Part shown: piece by piece, positions 39,581 through 47,718 of the stretch
Numbering within the stretch: position 1 is the first letter of the stretch
Layout: each line of letters opens with the position of its first letter
Assembly: GCF_014698995.1 (NCBI RefSeq)
Contig: NZ_JACWZZ010000001.1
Coordinates: 62,001 to 126,000 of the forward strand
Length of the DNA stretch: 64,000 nucleotides
Direction of reading: 5' to 3'
Source: Hymenobacter duratus
GTDB taxonomy: Bacteria > Bacteroidota > Bacteroidia > Cytophagales > Hymenobacteraceae
The notes under the pieces: generated by a model
The model's input: the letters and a program-made list of their open reading frames with translations, nothing else
Told to the model about the DNA's origin: nothing
The model's database searches: none
Position numbers and translations under genes: made by a program

Positions 39581-39673
39581 CGTCATGCTGAGCTTGCCGA
39601 AGCATCTCTACCGCTTCGTTCTCACGACTGAGTTAGTCTGAGGTAGAGATGCTTCGGCCAGCTCAGCATGACG
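39581..39673. repeat. Palindromic dispersed element, copy 2 (93 bp)
   Basis: 32-bp inverted arms (39581..39612 and 39642..39673, one mismatch) around a 29-bp loop, with the same arm sequence as 21102..21196. The loop read on the opposite strand matches copy 1 at 21 of 29 positions, so the copies are inverted relative to each other. It lies between the exporter gene and ileS. Confidence 0.9.
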
Positions 39674-39699
39674 TTCTGATACAACGACCCTCCCCACAA

Positions 39700-42600
39700 A
39701 TGAACTACCCCGAATTCAAGCAGCCGCTCAACTACGGCCAGGTCGGCACCGATATCCTGGCGTGGTGGAAGCAGAACGGCATCTTTGAGAAAAGCGTGAG
39801 CACCCGCGAAGGGCAGCCCACGTTCGTGTTTTACGAAGGCCCGCCCTCGGCCAACGGCGCCCCCGGTATTCACCACGTGATGGCCCGGACGGTGAAGGAC
39901 ATCTTCTGCCGCTACCAGACGCTGCTGGGCAAGCAGGTGCACCGCAAAGGCGGCTGGGATACCCACGGCCTGCCCATCGAGCTGCAGGTAGAAAAGGAGC
40001 TTGGCATCACGAAGGAGGATATCGGCAAGAAAATCAGCATCGAGGAGTATAACCAGCGCTGCCGGGAGACTGTCATGCGCTTCAAAGCCCAGTGGGACGA
40101 CCTCACCGAGAAAATGGGCTACTGGGTGGACCTCGACGACCCCTACATCACCTTCGAACCCGAGTACATCGAGAGCTGCTGGGCCCTGCTCAAGAAGCTC
40201 TACGACAAGGGCCTGCTCTACAAAGGCTACACCATCCAGCCGTACTCCCCGGCCGCCGGTACCGGCCTGAGCTCCCACGAGCTGAACCAGCCCGGCACCT
40301 ACCGCGACGTGAAGGACACCACCGTGGTGGCGCAGTTCAAGGTGAAGCGCGACGAGAAGTCGGAGCCGTTGTTCGGCAACGTGCAGCTTGATGAAGTGCC
40401 CCTGGCGGCCCTCTACGGCGACAATGCCTTGGAGCCGGACGTGTACATTCTGGCCTGGACGACTACGCCCTGGACGTTACCCGCAAATACAGGCTTGGCC
40501 GTGGGTAAGAATATCAGCTACGTATTGGTGCGCACTTTTAACCCATACACCTACACGCCGATTCGAGTGGTATTGGCCGAAGCGCTGGTAGGCAAGTACT
40601 TCTCGGAAAAAGGGAAAGATGCTTCGCTGGAAGACTTTAAAGCTGGGGACAAAGTGTTGCCTTGGCGCATCGAAAGCACCTTCAAAGGTGCCGACCTCGT
40701 GGGCATCAACTACGAACGTCTCTTCGGTCACGAAAAAGGCTTCCCGGCGTTTGAAAACGAGGAAAACGCCTTCCGCGTGATTCCCGGTGACTTCGTAACC
40801 ACTGAAGATGGTACCGGCATCGTGCACATCTCGCCCACGTTTGGCGCCGACGACTTCCGGGCTGCCCAGCTGGCCGGCGTGCCCGCTTTGCTGGTAGCCG
40901 ACGAAGAAGGCAAGCTCGGCCCCATCGTGGACCGGACGGGCCGCTACGTGGCCCAGATGGGCGAATTCGGCGGCCGCTGGGTGAAAAACTACGACGGCCA
41001 CGACGAGTCGGGCGCCGACTACAAAACCCTCGACGAAAGCATTGCCATCCGTATGAAAGGCGACGGCACGGCCTTCAAAGTGGAGAAGTACGAGCACACC
41101 TACCCGCACTGCTGGCGCACCGACAAGCCCGTGCTCTACTACCCGCTTGACTCCTGGTTTATCAAAACCACGGCGGTGAAAGACCGGCTCATCGAGCTCA
41201 ACAAAACCATCAACTGGCAGCCCGCCAGCACCGGCACCGGCCGCTTCGGCAACTGGCTGGAAAACCTGGTCGACTGGAACCTGAGCCGCTCGCGCTACTG
41301 GGGCACACCCCTGCCCATCTGGCGCACCCAGGACGGCTCGGAGGAAATCTGCATCGGCTCAATCGAGCAGCTGAACGCCGAAATCGAGAAGGCCGTGGCC
41401 GCTGAAGTCATGACCCAGAACCCCTACCAGCTGGTAGATGGTAACTGGGTGATGGCCAACGGCTCGACGGACCAAACCGCCAAAATCGACCTGCACCGGC
41501 CCTACGTGGACGACATCTTCCTGGTGTCGCCCTCGGGCCAGCCCATGTACCGCGAAACCGACCTCATCGACGTGTGGTTTGATAGCGGCGCTATGCCCTA
41601 CGCCCAGTGGCACTATCCGATTGAAAACGAAGGGCAGTTCCAGAAGAACTTCCCCGCCGATTTCATTGCCGAAGGCGTGGACCAGACCCGCGGCTGGTTC
41701 TTCACCCTGCACGCGCTGGCCGTGATGTTGGAGGACTCGGTGGCCTACAAAAACGTGATGGCCAACGGGTTGGTGCTGGACAAGAATGGCAACAAGATGA
41801 GCAAGCGCCTCGGCAACGCCGTGGACCCGTTTGCCACCATCCAGCAGTTCGGCCCCGACGCCACGCGCTGGTACATGATTGCCAATGCCCAGCCCTGGGA
41901 CAACCTCAAGTTCGACGTGGCGGGCATCACGGAGGTGCAGCGCCGCTTCTTCGGCACGCTCTTCAACACCTACTCGTTCTACGCCCTCTACGCCAACCTC
42001 GACGGCTTCCAGGCCCGCGAATTCGACCGCACGCCGCACGCCGAGCTGAGCGAGCTGGACCGCTGGATTCTGAGCAAGCTTCAGTCGCTGATTCTGGAAG
42101 TGCGCGGCCACTACGACAGCTACGACCCCACGAAGGCCGCCCGCGCCATCCAGGATTTCGTGACCGACCAGCTCTCCAACTGGCACGTGCGCCTCTCGCG
42201 CCGCCGCTTTTGGAAGGGCGAGCTGACCGCCGACAAGCGCGCCGCCTACGAAACCCTGCAGGAATGCCTGGTGGTAGTGTCGCAGCTGATGGCCCCGATT
42301 GCGCCCTTCTTCGCCGAGTGGCTCTACCAGAACATGACCAACGGCATGCGCGCCGAAGCCATTGAGCGCAACACCCCGCTGGCTGCCGAATCGGTGCATT
42401 TGACACTGTTGGTGGAAGCCGATGAGGCCCGCATTGACAAGGCTTTGGAAGAGCGTATGGAGCTGGCTCAGCGCATTTCTTCGCTCACGCACTCGCTCCG
42501 CAAAAAGTCGGTGCTGAAGGTGCGCCAGCCGCTCCAGCGCATCCTGGTGCCGGTATTCAACGAGTCCACCCGCGCTCAGGTAGCGCTGGTGGAAGACCTG

Positions 42601-43188
42601 ATCTGCGCCGAGGTGAACGTGAAGCACGTGGAGTTCCTCGACGATGCCAGCGGCGTGCTGGTGAAGTCGGTGAAGCCCAACTTTAAGCGCCTGGGCCAGC
42701 AATACGGCGCCAAATTGAAAGCCGTAGGGGCCCGCATCCAGCAGATGAGCGCCGAGGAAATCAGCACCCTCGAAAAAACCGGTCAGCTGGCCGTGGAAAT
42801 CGACGGCGAAGCCTACACCCTGGCCCCCGACGACGTGGAAATCCGTACCCAGGACCTGCCCGGCTGGCTGGTCGCCACCGACGGCCCCCTCACGGTGGCC
42901 CTCGACGTGACCCTGACCGACGAGCTGCGCCAGGAAGGCGTGGCCCGCGAGCTGGTGAACCGTCTCCAGAACCTGCGCAAAGACAGCGGCCTGGAAGTGC
43001 AGGACAAAATCCGGGTGACGCTGGGCCAGCAGCCTGAATTGGAAGCCGCCGTGCAAAGTTTCGGCAGCTATATCCGCGAGGAAGTGCAGGCCCTGGCCCT
43101 GGATTTCGCGCCGGAAATCAGCGGCGGCTCGGTACTGGAATTTGACGAGTTTTCTGTGCCCGTGTTATTGAACGTGGCAACTGCCTAA
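39700..43188 (+). CDS. ileS: Isoleucine--tRNA ligase
   Basis: 1162-aa class I aminoacyl-tRNA synthetase; the long form fits the eukaryote-like branch of IleRS. Key blocks: EGPPSANGAPGIHHVMARTVKD near the N-terminus (the HIGH element reads GIHH), GGWDTHGLPIE, an editing domain with TTPWTLPANTGLAVG, the KMSKR loop at residues 699-703, and an extended C-terminal anticodon-binding region. ATG 39700 (MNYPEFKQPL) is chosen; an upstream in-frame codon at 39649 lies inside the palindromic repeat. It charges tRNA-Ile and edits Val-tRNA-Ile. In many Bacteroidetes lspA follows closely, as here. Confidence 0.96.
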   Translation: MNYPEFKQPLNYGQVGTDILAWWKQNGIFEKSVSTREGQPTFVFYEGPPSANGAPGIHHVMARTVKDIFCRYQTLLGKQVHRKGGWDTHGLPIELQVEKELGITKEDIGKKISIEEYNQRCRETVMRFKAQWDDLTEKMGYWVDLDDPYITFEPEYIESCWALLKKLYDKGLLYKGYTIQPYSPAAGTGLSSHELNQPGTYRDVKDTTVVAQFKVKRDEKSEPLFGNVQLDEVPLAALYGDNALEPDVYILAWTTTPWTLPANTGLAVGKNISYVLVRTFNPYTYTPIRVVLAEALVGKYFSEKGKDASLEDFKAGDKVLPWRIESTFKGADLVGINYERLFGHEKGFPAFENEENAFRVIPGDFVTTEDGTGIVHISPTFGADDFRAAQLAGVPALLVADEEGKLGPIVDRTGRYVAQMGEFGGRWVKNYDGHDESGADYKTLDESIAIRMKGDGTAFKVEKYEHTYPHCWRTDKPVLYYPLDSWFIKTTAVKDRLIELNKTINWQPASTGTGRFGNWLENLVDWNLSRSRYWGTPLPIWRTQDGSEEICIGSIEQLNAEIEKAVAAEVMTQNPYQLVDGNWVMANGSTDQTAKIDLHRPYVDDIFLVSPSGQPMYRETDLIDVWFDSGAMPYAQWHYPIENEGQFQKNFPADFIAEGVDQTRGWFFTLHALAVMLEDSVAYKNVMANGLVLDKNGNKMSKRLGNAVDPFATIQQFGPDATRWYMIANAQPWDNLKFDVAGITEVQRRFFGTLFNTYSFYALYANLDGFQAREFDRTPHAELSELDRWILSKLQSLILEVRGHYDSYDPTKAARAIQDFVTDQLSNWHVRLSRRRFWKGELTADKRAAYETLQECLVVVSQLMAPIAPFFAEWLYQNMTNGMRAEAIERNTPLAAESVHLTLLVEADEARIDKALEERMELAQRISSLTHSLRKKSVLKVRQPLQRILVPVFNESTRAQVALVEDLICAEVNVKHVEFLDDASGVLVKSVKPNFKRLGQQYGAKLKAVGARIQQMSAEEISTLEKTGQLAVEIDGEAYTLAPDDVEIRTQDLPGWLVATDGPLTVALDVTLTDELRQEGVARELVNRLQNLRKDSGLEVQDKIRVTLGQQPELEAAVQSFGSYIREEVQALALDFAPEISGGSVLEFDEFSVPVLLNVATA

Positions 43189-43198
43189 GCCTCAGGAG

Positions 43199-43227
43199 CC
43201 AACCGCCGCCTCAGAAACGGCGGTTGG
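43199..43227 (+). terminator. Hairpin after ileS (no T run)
   Basis: The 9-bp stem ccaaccgcc / ggcggttgg with an 11-nt loop lies 11 bp after the ileS stop. Without a following T tract it is only a weak terminator candidate. The rest of the gap to 43450 has no gene and ends in a short ctcacttct-like tandem run. Confidence 0.45.
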
Positions 43228-43450
43228 CACACCGGCGCACAAAGAGTTTTCGAAGGATCTTTATTCCGCCCAAAACGGCACAAACCGCCCTTCCAAACAT
43301 ATACCACCGGTCCGAAGCAGCGGTCTGCCACCCAGCAGCCAAGTCTAAAAATCTTCGTCACTTTGTGCCACGAGAGGGGAGAGGGACAAGTTCTGACAAG
43401 ACGTCAGCCCAGCGTCTCACTTCTCACTTCTAGCCTCTCACCTCTATAGA

Positions 43451-44113
43451 ATGAAGTACTGGAAATACTACCTGGTGGCCCTGTTGGTCATCGTCATTGA
43501 TCAGCTGTCGAAGTGGGCGGTGCACCGCTATATGCCCATGGGAATGCCCGGCGAAGTCCCTGTTTTAGGCGACTGGTTCAAGCTGCATTACACGCTGAAT
43601 CCGGGTATGGCCTTCGGGGTAGAGCTGCCGGCACCGTATGGCAAAGTCATTCTCACGCTGTTTCGGCTGCTGGCCGTCACGGGTATCAGCTGCTACATCT
43701 ACCGGCTCTGGAAGCAGCACGCACCCAGCGGCCTCATTTTCTGCATTTCCCTGATTCTGGGTGGTGCCATCGGCAACCTCGTAGATTCCATTTTCTACGG
43801 CGTGCTCTACGACAATGCCCCTTTTAATGCCCCCACGCCCTGGCTGCACGGCCAGGTGATTGATATGCTGTTTGTGGACTTTCCCGACGGGTTTTTCCCG
43901 GCTTCCTGGCCGTGGGTAGGAGGGCAGATCATACCGGATTTCCCCATCTTCAACATTGCCGATTCCTGCATTTTTATTGGAGTAGTCCTGATTCTGCTGT
44001 TCCAGAACCGTTTTTACAGCACGGAAGAAGATCAAAAAGCCCACCCCGTAGCTGCCGACGACCCCGCCGCCGCCCAGGCCCGCCAGGACGCTGAAGCTTC
44101 GGAAGTTGTGTAG
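43451..44113 (+). CDS. lspA: Lipoprotein signal peptidase (signal peptidase II)
   Basis: 220 aa with four membrane helices. It cleaves the signal peptide of diacylglyceryl-prolipoproteins at the inner membrane. The aspartate dyad is visible: Asp112 in GGAIGNLVDS and Asp171 in FPIFNIADSCIFIG. The N-terminal IDQLSKWAV motif is also present. An insertion between the third and fourth helices (about 115-160) is longer than in E. coli, as common in Bacteroidetes. The C-terminal 35 residues are hydrophilic and probably dispensable. The window encodes several lipoproteins that would be its substrates (25921, 44444, 52300). Confidence 0.96.
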   Translation: MKYWKYYLVALLVIVIDQLSKWAVHRYMPMGMPGEVPVLGDWFKLHYTLNPGMAFGVELPAPYGKVILTLFRLLAVTGISCYIYRLWKQHAPSGLIFCISLILGGAIGNLVDSIFYGVLYDNAPFNAPTPWLHGQVIDMLFVDFPDGFFPASWPWVGGQIIPDFPIFNIADSCIFIGVVLILLFQNRFYSTEEDQKAHPVAADDPAAAQARQDAEASEVV

Positions 44114-44131
44114 CAGTTGCGTTTCTGCCTG

Positions 44132-44169
44132 AAAACGGCCCGCTGGAATCGTTCCGGCGGGCCGTTTTT
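44132..44169 (+). terminator. lspA terminator, first copy of the duplicated hairpin
   Basis: The 12-bp stem aaaacggcccgc / gcgggccgtttt, extended inward by ggaa / ttcc, with a T5 tail. Its 28-bp core (44137..44164) recurs exactly at 45348..45375. Confidence 0.9.
44137..44164. repeat. 28-bp hairpin repeat, copy A (left flank of A+T-rich insert)
   Basis: Identical to 45348..45375, in the same orientation. It forms the core of the lspA terminator. Between the two copies lies an A+T-rich segment with one lipoprotein gene. Confidence 0.9.
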
Positions 44170-44443
44170 GTTGTAGCGTGAAGTCTTTGTTTCACGTTCC
44201 CGCTATGTGGTTGGCGCGTTGTGCTCAACTTCTGCTGCGACACATCAAGCAAGCACTTCGTGCTACATTCATTTTACAATTAGAGCTTGGTTTCCTTCGT
44301 CAGCATGTTCTACAGGCACATACTTCTACAATGTCCTTCGTTTCACACTAAAGAAAAACAGAAAAGAAGCTAAAATCAAAACTGTATAGAGTATATTAGA
44401 CGCTCATGGAATATGCTAAAACGCATCGTAAAAGTTACTTAAT
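44170..44443. other. A+T-rich non-coding leader of the inserted segment
   Basis: No credible gene. It contains a small inverted repeat cgtgaa / ttcacg near 44175..44194 and a parS-like half site (tgtttcacgt) in the same place. A short open frame at 44207..44389 has no protein-like features. Confidence 0.4.
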
Positions 44444-45172
44444 ATGAGCAAAAACCTAGTCCCAATAATAGGCATAGCATTGTCCATTATGGCTTGTAAG
44501 AAAGAGTCTTCGAACGTAGTAGCACCAGCACCAACAACTCCTGCGGTGGCACCGACAGCTGATTTCACCTACTCAGGTGTGCTACAGAATATGACTCCCA
44601 TCGCCTTCACAAGTACCTCGGTAGGAGCTGATACTTACAACTGGAAATTTGGTGACGGTAGCACCTCAACGGAACGAAATCCGATACACACCTTCCGTAA
44701 ATCCGGTGTTCGTACTGTAGAATTGCAGGTAACCGGTCCGACCGGGATAGGCACTACTACGAAATCTATACCGTTGGCATTAGCAGATACAATGTCCATA
44801 ATAGCCACTTCTCTGACAGGTAATTACAGAATGACGAAAAAAGTCTATCATCAATATGCACTTCTCTATCCTTATACTTCTTCTACTCAAACTACTCCGT
44901 GTGATATAGTTCTTGTAGTCACGAGGAATAATATGAATATAAAAATAGATAGTAATGAGCCTGATATGAGGTTACTTAGCTCGTCGGCATTGTTTTCGAG
45001 TGCAAATCCTGGCAATCTGTATTTCCGATACTTTGGTTTTAGAGGTACATCAGCTAGTAATAGAGATGAAGCATACTTCAAACTGGGGACAGACAGCTTG
45101 ATTTATTACAGTGGTTATGGTGGTAGTGGAGGCGGTTCTTGGTCAATGTATTATGGTAAAAAGCAATTATAG
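44444..45172 (+). CDS. PKD-domain lipoprotein in an A+T-rich insert
   Basis: 242 aa. Lipoprotein signal with the cysteine in SIMACKKES, a Pro/Ala/Thr linker, then a PKD domain (TADFTYSG ... TYNWKFGDGSTSTERNP) and about 120 residues of unassigned beta-rich sequence. PKD lipoproteins are usually surface-exposed binding proteins. Codon use is markedly A/T-ending compared with the GC-rich neighbours (for example AAA, AAT, TTA, ATA codons), and the gene lies between two exact copies of a 28-bp hairpin. Both facts suggest recent acquisition. No promoter box was recognised. Confidence 0.8.
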   Translation: MSKNLVPIIGIALSIMACKKESSNVVAPAPTTPAVAPTADFTYSGVLQNMTPIAFTSTSVGADTYNWKFGDGSTSTERNPIHTFRKSGVRTVELQVTGPTGIGTTTKSIPLALADTMSIIATSLTGNYRMTKKVYHQYALLYPYTSSTQTTPCDIVLVVTRNNMNIKIDSNEPDMRLLSSSALFSSANPGNLYFRYFGFRGTSASNRDEAYFKLGTDSLIYYSGYGGSGGGSWSMYYGKKQL

Positions 45173-45347
45173 ATAATGGTCTTGGTAGAAATTTAAAATT
45201 ATAACCACATAGATTTAGCATTGCGCTACCATTCTCTTGTGAGCGTTGATTTGAAGCCGCTAGGTTATATGGCGCCGGCTGCCATAATTTCTCGGACTAC
45301 GCTTTAGCATTTGGTAGTATTTGCTGGTTGTATTGTGTGTTTGCAAT

Positions 45348-45375
45348 GGCCCGCTGGAATCGTTCCGGCGGGCCG
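45348..45375. repeat. 28-bp hairpin repeat, copy B (right flank of A+T-rich insert)
   Basis: Exact copy of 44137..44164 but without the A and T tracts that make copy A a terminator. It marks the point where the sequence returns to GC-rich DNA. Confidence 0.9.
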
Positions 45376-45456
45376 CTGTGTTTGTAGGAACGCCCTACCT
45401 GGCGTCTCGGCTTTGCCGATGATGTTCTGACCAGGCGGGTCTGGCCGTTCAACGGC

Positions 45457-45478
45457 GAGACGCAAAATATTGCGTCTC
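45457..45478. repeat. Palindrome gagacgcaa-aata-ttgcgtctc
   Basis: Perfect 9-bp inverted repeat with a 4-nt loop. Similar gagacgc palindromes are, from general knowledge, frequent dispersed intergenic repeats in this genus. Its right arm supplies a TTG 18 bp before the -7 box of the ABC ATPase gene. Confidence 0.7.
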
Positions 45479-45490
45479 TACAGCAGCGCC

Positions 45491-45498
45491 TATCTTTA
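45491..45498 (+). promoter_or_regulatory. Putative promoter -7 box (TATCTTTA) with -33 TTG at 45470..45472
   Basis: One mismatch from TAnnTTTG with a TTG 18 bp upstream, the best-spaced pair seen in the window. It lies just before the ABC ATPase start. Confidence 0.5.
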
Positions 45499-45511
45499 CC
45501 GACTTGCCTAT

Positions 45512-47524
45512 ATGCCTGCTATGTCTCAGCCCATTCTCTCCGTTCGCAACCTCACCATCGACTTCCACAGCCACCGCGGCAACACGCGGGCCGTGGCCGA
45601 TATTTCCTTCGACCTGCGGCGGGGCGAAACGCTGGCTATTGTAGGCGAATCGGGCTCGGGAAAATCCGTCACGTCATTGGCGCTGATGGGCCTGATTCCG
45701 CTGCCGCCCGGCCAGATTACGTCCGGCGAGGCGCGGTTTCAGAGTGAGGCGCTAGGGGAGGTGGACTTGCTGAAGCTCTCGGACGAGCAGCTGCGGAAGG
45801 TGCGCGGCAACGATATCAGCATGATTTTTCAGGAGCCGATGACGTCCCTGAACCCCGTGTACACCTGCGGCAGCCAAGTAGTGGAAGCCCTGCGCCTGCA
45901 CACCAGACTCACAGAGAAGCAGGCCGAGGCCCGCACCGTGGAGCTGTTCACGATGGCCCAGCTGCCGCGCCCCGAGAAAATCTTCAGCAGCTACCCGCAC
46001 GAAATCAGCGGCGGCCAGAAGCAGCGCGTCATGATTGCCATGGCCATGGCCTGCAACCCCGCCATCCTTATTGCCGACGAGCCCACCACTGCCCTAGATG
46101 TGACGGTGCAGGCCCGCATGCTTCGCCTGATAGATGACCTGCGCCGCCAGCACAACACGGCCGTCATCTTTATTACCCACGACTTGGGCGTGGTGGCCGA
46201 AATTGCCGACCGGATTCTGGTGATGTACCGGGGCCGTGTGGTAGAACAGGGCCCGGTGCTCGACATCTTCACGAACCCGCAGCATCCTTACACCAAAGGC
46301 TTGCTGGCGTGCCGCCCAAAACTTTCGGTTGGCCGGAAAAAACTTCCAGTAGTAGCCGATTTTATGCAGGAAAACGCCGATGGCACCTTTTCGGCTACTG
46401 AAACGGGTTTCGTGCAACTGCCTGCTACTGAAATTAGTGAGGTAGCCATACTAGGCTCTCAAAGCATACCTGAAACCGCCAAAACGTTCCCCGTGGAACA
46501 TTCTGTTTCACGACCTGCAGAACCCGCGTTTGGTCTGGAATCCGCACCGGGCATGGAGTCGGGCCAGCCGTTGCTGCTAGGAAACGAGCCCTTGGCTCCG
46601 ATGCAGACGGAATCAGATTTCAACATGGCAGAGCCGAGCATTTTGCCCGTTGCGTCACCAGGTGTTACCCAGGAAGCGAGTGTCTTTCCGGATTTCCAGG
46701 CGCCCCTACTCCGGGTTGAGAACCTGAACGTGCACTTCCCGATTCGCAAGGGTTTCTTCAACCGGAAGAAGGAATATGTGCGGGCCGTGGACGGCGTGAG
46801 CTTTGATATTTATCCGGGCGAGACAGTAGGACTGGTAGGGGAGTCGGGCTGCGGCAAGACCACGCTGGGCCGGACCTTGTTGCGGCTGGTGGAACCAACT
46901 TCGGGCAGTATCCTGTTCGAAGGAGTTGATCTGGCTACGCTTCCGGCTGAGCAGCTCCGCCGCCGCCGCCGCGAGTTTCAGATGGTGTTTCAGGACCCTT
47001 ACGCTGCCCTGAACCCAATGATGACCGTGGGCGAAGCCATTCTGGAGCCCATGCGGGTGCACGGGGTAGGTGGCACCCGGCAGCAGCAAAAAAACCGCGT
47101 ACTGGAGCTGCTGCGCACTGTGGGCCTGAAAGAGGACCACTACCTGCGCTATCCCCACGAGTTCAGCGGCGGCCAGCGCCAGCGTATCTGTATTGCGCGG
47201 GCCCTGGCGCTGCAGCCCAAATGCATCATCTGCGACGAGTCCGTTTCGGCCCTCGACGTATCGGTGCAGGCCCAAGTGCTCAACCTGCTCAACGACCTCA
47301 AACGTGAGTTCGGTATTACGTATTTATTCATCACCCACGACTTGTCCGTGGCTCGCTTTATGTCCGACCGGATTCTGGTAATGCGCCAGGGGCAGATAGT
47401 GGAAAGCGGCCTGGCTGCCGAGGTGTATGCCAACCCACAGCACGAGTATACCCGCACGCTGCTGGCCGCCATTCCCAAAGACGAGCCCGCCGATATCCGG
47501 GCGGCCGTGGCCAGCCGGGCCTAA
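45512..47524 (+). CDS. Dipeptide/oligopeptide ABC transporter ATPase with two fused nucleotide-binding domains
   Basis: About 670 aa. Two complete ABC domains of the DppD/DppF type: the first with Walker [10 protein letters not shown] (about 45) and signature [15 protein letters not shown], the second with Walker [10 protein letters not shown] (about 443), [15 protein letters not shown] and Walker [13 protein letters not shown]. Between them is a linker of about 100 residues (roughly 295-395) with little conservation. This single-chain form powers peptide import (or glutathione import, as in GsiA). Permease and binding-protein genes are not in the window. The start is ATG 45512 or ATG 45521; both fit the promoter. 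Confidence 0.92.
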   Translation: MPAMSQPILSVRNLTIDFHSHRGNTRAVADISFDLRRGETLAIVGESGSGKSVTSLALMGLIPLPPGQITSGEARFQSEALGEVDLLKLSDEQLRKVRGNDISMIFQEPMTSLNPVYTCGSQVVEALRLHTRLTEKQAEARTVELFTMAQLPRPEKIFSSYPHEISGGQKQRVMIAMAMACNPAILIADEPTTALDVTVQARMLRLIDDLRRQHNTAVIFITHDLGVVAEIADRILVMYRGRVVEQGPVLDIFTNPQHPYTKGLLACRPKLSVGRKKLPVVADFMQENADGTFSATETGFVQLPATEISEVAILGSQSIPETAKTFPVEHSVSRPAEPAFGLESAPGMESGQPLLLGNEPLAPMQTESDFNMAEPSILPVASPGVTQEASVFPDFQAPLLRVENLNVHFPIRKGFFNRKKEYVRAVDGVSFDIYPGETVGLVGESGCGKTTLGRTLLRLVEPTSGSILFEGVDLATLPAEQLRRRRREFQMVFQDPYAALNPMMTVGEAILEPMRVHGVGGTRQQQKNRVLELLRTVGLKEDHYLRYPHEFSGGQRQRICIARALALQPKCIICDESVSALDVSVQAQVLNLLNDLKREFGITYLFITHDLSVARFMSDRILVMRQGQIVESGLAAEVYANPQHEYTRTLLAAIPKDEPADIRAAVASRA

Positions 47525-47718
47525 GCCTTACGCTGCGTAACCTAACAATAACCGCCCATTTGCCGCCGGGAATAGTTATTCCCTGCTATATTCCGTATCA
47601 TCTTCCCGAAGCCCTTTATGGGCCTGTATACTTCACCCGGAAAGCCTCGTAAAACGGCTATTCCTATCAACCCCGCCGCCTGCGAAAAAGACAACCACTG
47701 GCGGCTCCCATTTTCTAA

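Larger units (their letters stand above)
45173..45511. other. Non-coding right flank of the insert with repeat elements
   Basis: A+T-rich up to 45347 without a gene, then hairpin copy B (45348..45375). A GC-rich stretch follows that contains facing ggcgtctcgg and cggcgagacgc segments and the palindrome at 45457..45478, leading into the ABC ATPase promoter. Confidence 0.5.

Noticed and set aside
44180..44200. tgtttcacgttcccgc as a parS site
   Set aside because: Matches only the first ten bases of the 16-bp consensus.
44207..44389. 60-codon frame in the A+T-rich leader
   Set aside because: Ser/Thr/Cys-rich with a Lys-rich end; no start signals or conservation clue.
46485..46515. Second parS candidate (cgttccccgtggaaca followed by tgtttcacg)
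   Set aside because: Three mismatches to the consensus and located inside a coding linker; only half-site similarity remains.
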